Below, piece after piece: positions 58,456 through 64,000 of a stretch of DNA of 64,000 bases. The DNA is from Cryptomeria japonica. Taxonomy: Eukaryota; Streptophyta; Pinopsida; Cupressales; Cupressaceae. The position numbers were made by a program, and so were the translations under genes. The stretch is taken from NCBI RefSeq assembly GCF_030272615.1, contig NC_081405.1:157657954-157721953 (forward strand). The letters are read 5' to 3'. The number at the start of each line of letters is the position of its first letter. Position 1 is the stretch's first letter. A model generated the notes under the pieces. The model saw only the letters and a program-made list of their open reading frames with translations, was not told the origin of the DNA and searched no databases.

Positions 58456-58736
58456 GATTTTCCAGAGCTAGGACAATTTGACCCCTTTGCGATTTTGGAA
58501 TGACTTCCTAAACCTTGGTGAATTTTTGAGCTTTCCATTTTTGGCATAGGCTTCCAGCACTTGACCAATTTATGGCTTTCTTTGTCTGCTATTTGACTTT
58601 TCAGAATTAAAATTTTTTGCGAACGTCTGATCCTTGTTGCCTTGTCTGACTGACTTTGCCAGTACTAACTTTCCAAAAATAGAAACCTTCAAGGTGTTAG
58701 CGTTAGACCGCTAGACAGGGTGCAAGAATGACTTAC

Positions 58737-58745
58737 TATAAATAG
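58737..58745 (+). promoter_or_regulatory. TATA box in the array-bearing LTR
   Basis: TATAAATAG is followed by repeated ACTTACTAAAAATA words. It supports + strand orientation of the LTR. Confidence 0.45.
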
Positions 58746-59192
58746 AAACTTACTAAAAATAAAAATTACTAAAAATAGTAAGTTTCATTTTTGGCAAAAT
58801 GATGACATTCCGGGACTCGAAAAAATCCCTAAAAAATAGGGACTTTTAAAAAAAGAAATATGCCTTGTTTGGGCTCAAATTTTACTAGGAGGTTCCTTGA
58901 AGGGTCCTGATTCTAGTTGTATGTTCAATTTCCCCAAAACCCTAACATAAACCCCTAAAATCTAGGACAGAAGGCAGAAACCCTAAAAGGGACAAAATAG
59001 GCCCTAGACTTCATAGAATTTGCTCAACAGAGAAGCAGATCAACTCTAACTGACCCCCGAACATCTGCAAAGCAAAGAGATTGAAGAGATTGCCACCAAA
59101 ACACACAAAAAACCAAGACCAAATGACCAAAAGGGGCCAAAAGCTAGGGGGTCCCTATCTAGGATGGGGTGATGTGTGATTAGGTCACAACA

Positions 59193-59206
59193 TTTGGCGA
59201 CTCCAC
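59193..59206 (+). promoter_or_regulatory. Primer-binding-site-like sequence
   Basis: TTTGGCGACTCCAC follows the putative LTR end CAACA at 59192. Several plant gypsy elements use a site beginning TGGCGACTC. Confidence 0.4.
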
Positions 59207-59942
59207 AAGTGAAGTGTTGAAAAACACTTCGAGTGTTGAGAAACACTTTAGGGTTTGAACCCAGAGTAAAATTCAAGTGCATGGATACCAACCTTGTTCT
59301 ATGAGATCATCAAAACTCTTAAGAATTAGTTATGGTAGGCTAGTGGTATATGTACTTCAAAAGCATCTGGGACATTGCGTCGCTGCCAGTCAAGAGTCCA
59401 TAGCCCTGACGAGGTTGTATCTAGAATTCCATGAATATTGCTCCACTTCCGGTCAAGCACCCATAGCCCTGGTGGAGTTATCCACACATTCCCAAAGCCA
59501 ATATTTTGATATTTCTTTTATTTTTCATCTTTCTTTCTTTCTCTTTTAGTATTTGATTTTGTTCCCGTCAATTCCTTTGGCTCGTAAGTAGTGAATCCTT
59601 CTATGGGTTTGGATATTCCACTGGTGCTAAAGGAAGATGTAAAGTTTTCATCAACCATAACTTCTCCTAAAAGACTTGAATGGCTCAGGACAGAGGTCCG
59701 GGTACTATGGAAAAGATAGGAAAAACAACATCACCACCCCACCAACAGATAGAGACTCTAAATACTTTAAGGCCACCCAAAAACCCTAGACCTAAGAAAA
59801 ACCACATGAGTAGACAAGATCAAGGGAAATTGGCACCGAAAGCCGCAAACCAAAACCAAAGCAAAAGAAAGTAAAACACAACAAAAGGAAAGAACTCAAA
59901 ACCCTAAACTAATATGGTACAAAGAAGGCCTCATACGAAGGC
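59207..59942. other. Non-coding spacer between the LTR edge and element 3 pol
   Basis: There is no coding motif. It contains a diverged internal duplication: TCAAGAGTCCATAGCCCTGA near 59390 and TCAAGCACCCATAGCCCTGG near 59453. On the minus strand it would be the 3' untranslated region of element 3. Confidence 0.5.
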
Positions 59943-62900
59943 CTATGATTGGAAATAATGTTTAAGGAATTTCCCATTGATAGGCAATGGGACGTCCTCT
60001 CCTGTCAAAGCCTTTAATCTGAATGCATTATCCCCGAGGATCTCAAAAATTTGATAAGGACCCATCCATAGCCTGTCGAACTTGTCATGATCACCTCTTC
60101 TTTCTTGGGCCTTATCCCAGTACAAAACCAAGTTGGAAATCCGGAAACATTTGACCTTGGCCTGTTTGTCAAACCATTGTTTGGCCACTCCCTGATGCTT
60201 TGTAAAGTTGTCTAATGCTTGGTCCCTCTTCTCCTCAAGGTGTAGTAACTATGAGAGATGTGTCTGAACCACATCTTCACCATCCAAATATTCTTGCAAG
60301 AACTACAAAGTTGGGATTCTCAACTGGACAGGAACCACTGGATCCTACCCGTAGACTAGATGATAGGGAGATGTTCCCAAGGAATTCTTCACTTGTGTCC
60401 TGTCTTCCCAAAGAGAAAACCTTAGCTGCGTATGCCAGTCCTTGGGATTATTGTCTAACAAATTCTTGATAGAACTCAACAGACTCTTATTTGTTGATTT
60501 TGCCAGCCCATTTCCCTGGGGATAGTAATTCGAAGAGAATTTTAATATGATTTTGTACTCGAAGGCCCAATTAGAAAACTTTAATGATGAGAATGCAGGG
60601 CCATTGTCGCACACCAAGGTGTGTGGACATCCAAATCTTGTAATAACGTTCTCTTTGAGGAATTTGATTGCTACATTAGAGGTACATAGTTTCAGGGCTT
60701 GGGTTTTGGACCACCTGGTGCAATAGTCTATGGTAGCAAGGATGTATTTTTGTTGAGTTGAAGAAGGGGGGTCGATTTTTCAAATAAAATCCAATCCCCA
60801 TTGAACAAATGGCCTTACTTCAATAACTGGCTGAAGTGGCATAGTAGGATTCTTTTCTTGAACAACAACCGTCTGACACGTGTGACATGCCTTCACATGT
60901 TGGTATGCATCCTTAAATAGTGTGGGCCAATAATATCCTGTTCGATCAATTTGATGTGTTGTAGCCAAACTACCTTCGTGACTGTTTCCAAATCTATCAT
61001 GAAAATGTTCCATAATTTGTTGGGCTTCTTCTTTTCCTGCACATCTTAAATATATTCCTTCATGATTCTTCTTGTATAGGACAACTCCTTGCAACATGTA
61101 TTTCTGGCTCTTCATTCTTAATGCTCTCTTCTAGATAGGGTTCAAATGTGGAGGGCATCTGTGGTTCAGTAGATAGAAAACAACTTCATCGTACCATTCT
61201 CCAGGAGATACCTCTTCTAGAATATAAGTCTGTTGTATAAGTCCAAGCCCTGTTGTGGCAATTGTCTATGCTAATGCTTGAACTTAGACTATCTTCATCG
61301 GTTGTATTTTGATGTCATATTATTGGATTGTGGTGACCCACTTGCCTCTCCTTTCACCTAATTTATTTTGCATCAATAAAGTCTTCACAACTGTGTCAGG
61401 AACAATGGCAAACACCTTGATTCTTAATAACTAATGTATGAACTTCTTAATACCTTTGACCAATGCATAGGCCTATTTCTCCACGTTTGGGTACCTCAAC
61501 TCCACATATTTCAATGGAGAACTCATAAAACCAATTAGATGTTCATCTTTCTCTTCAATCCTCTGGGTGAGGACTGTTGCACATGTATGTTCTGAAGCAA
61601 AGGAATACACATAGAAAGATTTGGTATAATAAGGGCTGACCAAGATCGAAGCATTAATAATTTCTTGCTTTATTTCTTCAAATGCTTTCTTTGTTGGAGT
61701 TGTCCATTCGATCTTTGCTCCTTTCTTCAACATATCATTCAGTGGCTTCGCGATCTCAGCGAATCCAGTAATAAACTTCCTGACGAAGTTAATCTTACCA
61801 AAGAATGATTTCAATTCTCTTTGACTAGCAGGTAAGCCGATCCTTTAAATGGCCTCAATGCGCTCTGGATCAATAGAAATTCCTTTCTTGGAAATAACGT
61901 GTCCAATAAGTTTCCCCTCAGTAACGCCAAACATGCACTTCTTGGGATTCAGGGATATCTCGTATCTTCTACAATATTGGAATATTTTCTTCAGGTCATC
62001 AACATGATCTTCCCTTCTTTTGGAAAATACGGTGAGGTCATCCATGTAAATTATTATACATTTTCCCAATAAATCATGAAATGCAATGTCCATTGCCCTT
62101 TGGAAGGTGGCTCCTACATTGATCAAGCCAAATGGCATTCTTCTATAGGCAAAGGTGGCCCACTTGGTGGTAAAAGATGTCTTTAGTCTTTCCTCTTCTT
62201 CCACCAGAACTTGGTTATATCCAGAGTATCCATCAAGGAATGACATGATTTGAGATCCATTGACAATTTGCAACACCTCGTCCAAAGATGGCAGGGGATA
62301 ATTATCCTTCTCAGAGGCCCTATTCAAATTCTGGAAGTCTATACATAACCTTATTTCTCCATTTCCCTTCCTCACTGGAACCAAATTGGCGACCTAGGTC
62401 AAGTGCCTGACTGGAAATATTATCCTTGCTGAGAGTAGTTTCTTAACTTCTTGATAAATCGGTGGTTCTAGCAATAGATACACAGGCCACTGTCTCTACC
62501 GGAAAGGCTTTCTTCCCAGCTTCAATGGAATTGTGTGGTTGACAAGAGAAGTATCATAGGTTTTTAAATCCTCGTATCCCCATGTGATAACATCAGAGAA
62601 TTCTTTCAGGTTATTTAAAATTCCTTCCCTTTCTTCTGGGGTACAAACTTTCCCAATGAACACGTTCTTTGTTTGTCCATCTTTCCCCAGGTTCACAACT
62701 TCACACTCACTGCCCTCCGTAGTTTGATTCTGGCTCAACCTATCAGGGTCAAAGAGTCTTTCTAACTCAATCATTCCACGAGGGATAGTATTTGTTTTCA
62801 AGTTCATTATCCTGTCAGCATCAAATTTTGCTTCTTCAAGTTCCTCTTCATCAATTATCTGTGCCGTAAACACATATGAGTTTGTAAGAAAGTCCAAAAT

Positions 62901-64000
62901 GTGTTTATCAGCTTCGAACACTTGGAAATTTATAACATTATCTGGCACAGAGGGAACTGAAGTTAATTCAACTATAAACTTCTTCAAGCCTTCCATGGCG
63001 AGGGGCTCCAAGGGACTGGCTGCTTGAGCTAGTGCATTCATGACCTCATTGTCACCTTTGTGTATCGTCTTGATGTTGAATGCATCAAAACTTTCATTCA
63101 GGTCCCATACTCTGTTATGGTAGCAACATAGTCTTTTATCATGACAAGCATATAATTTCCTAATTTATCGTACCACAATATGTGAATCTCCTAGCACATG
63201 CAAGGTCTTTGCACCCTTCTAGATCGCAAGGAGCAATCCATGGACCAATGATTCATATTCAGCTACATTGTTAGTGCAGGGAAATTGTAGCCTGTACGCA
63301 GCCAGGTAAGCTTCTCCAGCTGGACTAATTAATTCAATTCCAGTGCCACTCCCATTCTTGGATTTGGATCCATCAAACCTTAAGGTCCATATTTGATTGG
63401 CATTTTGAATTTGGGGCGGTTGAATGGCGTCTTTCTTCTTTTCTTTTTCTTGGGAAATTTTCATTTTTTCATCCTTGCTTTCCAAAGCTACCTTGGAACA
63501 GGCTCCGACATTACTTGTTCCTACAATATTTGCCATTGCTCGGTTTGGCGGGATCATCTTGATCACTTGTTCGATAGAAAGTTTACACATTTCATAGGTG
63601 AGCTCTGAGTGAAAGGCATTATGAATTCTGCACCAATTGGGTAGCAACAGATCACGGGTGCCAATGCCTCTTCCCAACTGGGTCTCCTGCTCTACACTTC
63701 TCAGGACAAAATCTATGAAACTATCAAACATATCGTTTCCCCCACCTGGCTATTCTTCAGGATCATCTTCAATAAGAATCTGTGTGGAGTTAGGTATTTC
63801 TTCCATTTGTTCCATCTCTGTCGAGCCATGCAGCATCAAAACCTCCCCAACCCTGGGCCTATAGGTACCCAAATCGGTCTCCAGGAACAAGATCTCGTTG
63901 TCTTCTCCATATTTAGTGATTGTTAGGTGCAGTTTAGGCGTGCTATCAATTTTGATCTAGTTGGGAACGCCTTTCCATGGAAGCCACATGTGGGAAAAGT
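59943..64000 (-). pseudogene. Element 3: Tat-like pol (protease end, aRNH, RT, RNH, integrase), truncated by the window
   Basis: One reading frame runs from the window edge to 59943 without a net frameshift, interrupted by about 14 stops. In order: the end of the protease region, an RNase H (FDGSKSKNGSG near 63360, AEYES, GDSH; the last Asp is Asn in EVMNALA), RT with an intact YMDD (62037-62048) and MPFGLIN, a degenerate gypsy RNase H (SFASEHT, first Asp lost), and integrase with H-x-H/CHTCQT, WGLDFI and VCDNGPAF. In the integrase the catalytic Glu position reads Lys (LAKSTNK). The C-terminal GPYQIFEILGDNAFRLK is the usual integrase tail. Domain order equals that of element 1. Gag and the 5' LTR lie beyond 64000. 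Confidence 0.88.

Larger units (their letters stand above)
57400..59192 (+). mobile_element. Probable LTR containing the 85-bp array (left edge not determined)
   Basis: The right edge GGTCACAACA at 59192 is followed after two bases by TGGCGACTCCAC, a gypsy primer-site look-alike. A canonical plus-strand TATA box (TATAAATAG) lies at 58737, giving a U3 (array), R, U5 layout on the + strand. The opposite reading is also possible: on the minus strand the same edge starts TGTTGTGACC and could open the 3' LTR of element 3, whose pol ends about 750 bp upstream on that strand. The sequence alone does not settle which. Confidence 0.45.

Noticed and set aside
57647-58471. Overlapping open frames of 60-150 codons encoding repeated MGQGFMKF- and HPSLPPPFW-like peptides
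   Set aside because: They arise because the 85-bp repeat unit has no stop in several frames. The same peptides appear in shifted frames, and there is no start context or homologue.

Overview
This is a stretch of a large, repeat-dominated plant nuclear genome. The only host-gene sequence I can support is one spliced exon at about 19.2 kb, the C-terminus of an FQR1/WrbA-type NAD(P)H:quinone reductase. Nearly everything else recognisable is LTR retrotransposon in successive states of decay. The family mix (Tat-type Ty3/gypsy elements with an RNase H placed before the reverse transcriptase, very long LTRs, copia-like LTRs with a G-rich 'GAGAGGGGGG' end) would fit a gymnosperm such as a conifer. 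That is an inference; no marker in the window fixes the species.

Layout. 1-2.9 kb: AT-rich, nothing recognised. 2.92-3.20 kb: a miniature LTR element (TRIM-like) whose direct repeats carry a cloverleaf-capable tRNA-like sequence. 3.2-5.47 kb and 15.4-16.4 kb: the two halves of an older LTR (hairpin array on the left, TATA box on the right), split by element 1. Element 1 (5474-15397, + strand) is a complete Tat-like gypsy element with about 1.7-kb LTRs full of palindromes, a gag-PR-aRNH-RT-RNH-INT order and a 4/5 target-site duplication. 16.4-18.3 kb: AT-rich sequence with a degenerate 60-bp repeat. 19173-19404: the quinone reductase exon. 22.7-23.9 kb: a tandem array of about 357 bp period. 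27.1-32.4 kb: a badly decayed + strand Tat-lineage gag-pol. 33.8-36.6 kb: LTR-like sequence with 35-bp and 170-bp tandem repeats. 36624-43454 (- strand): a copia-like element with gag and a second ORF but no RT or integrase. 45.3-57.0 kb: a - strand open reading frame of about 1060 codons, split by element 2. Element 2 (45729-54069, + strand) is a gypsy element with a chromodomain-like C-terminus, 1.8-kb LTRs and a perfect CTATT duplication. 57.8-58.5 kb: an 85-bp tandem repeat, followed by a TATA box and an LTR/PBS-like boundary at 59.19 kb. 59943-64000 (- strand): element 3, a second Tat-like pol running off the window.

How the parts relate. Two Tat-like elements on opposite strands share the same unusual domain order, with a catalytically complete RNase H between protease and RT and a degenerate gypsy RNase H after RT. 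Their coding regions are damaged mainly by in-frame stop codons, not by frameshifts, and most stops are explainable as C-to-T changes. This fits slow decay of methylated, silenced elements. The most unusual objects are the tRNA-like mini-LTR element, the short-inverted-repeat arrays in several unrelated LTR regions, and the long split reading frame of unknown function. No intact transposable-element protein is present in this window.
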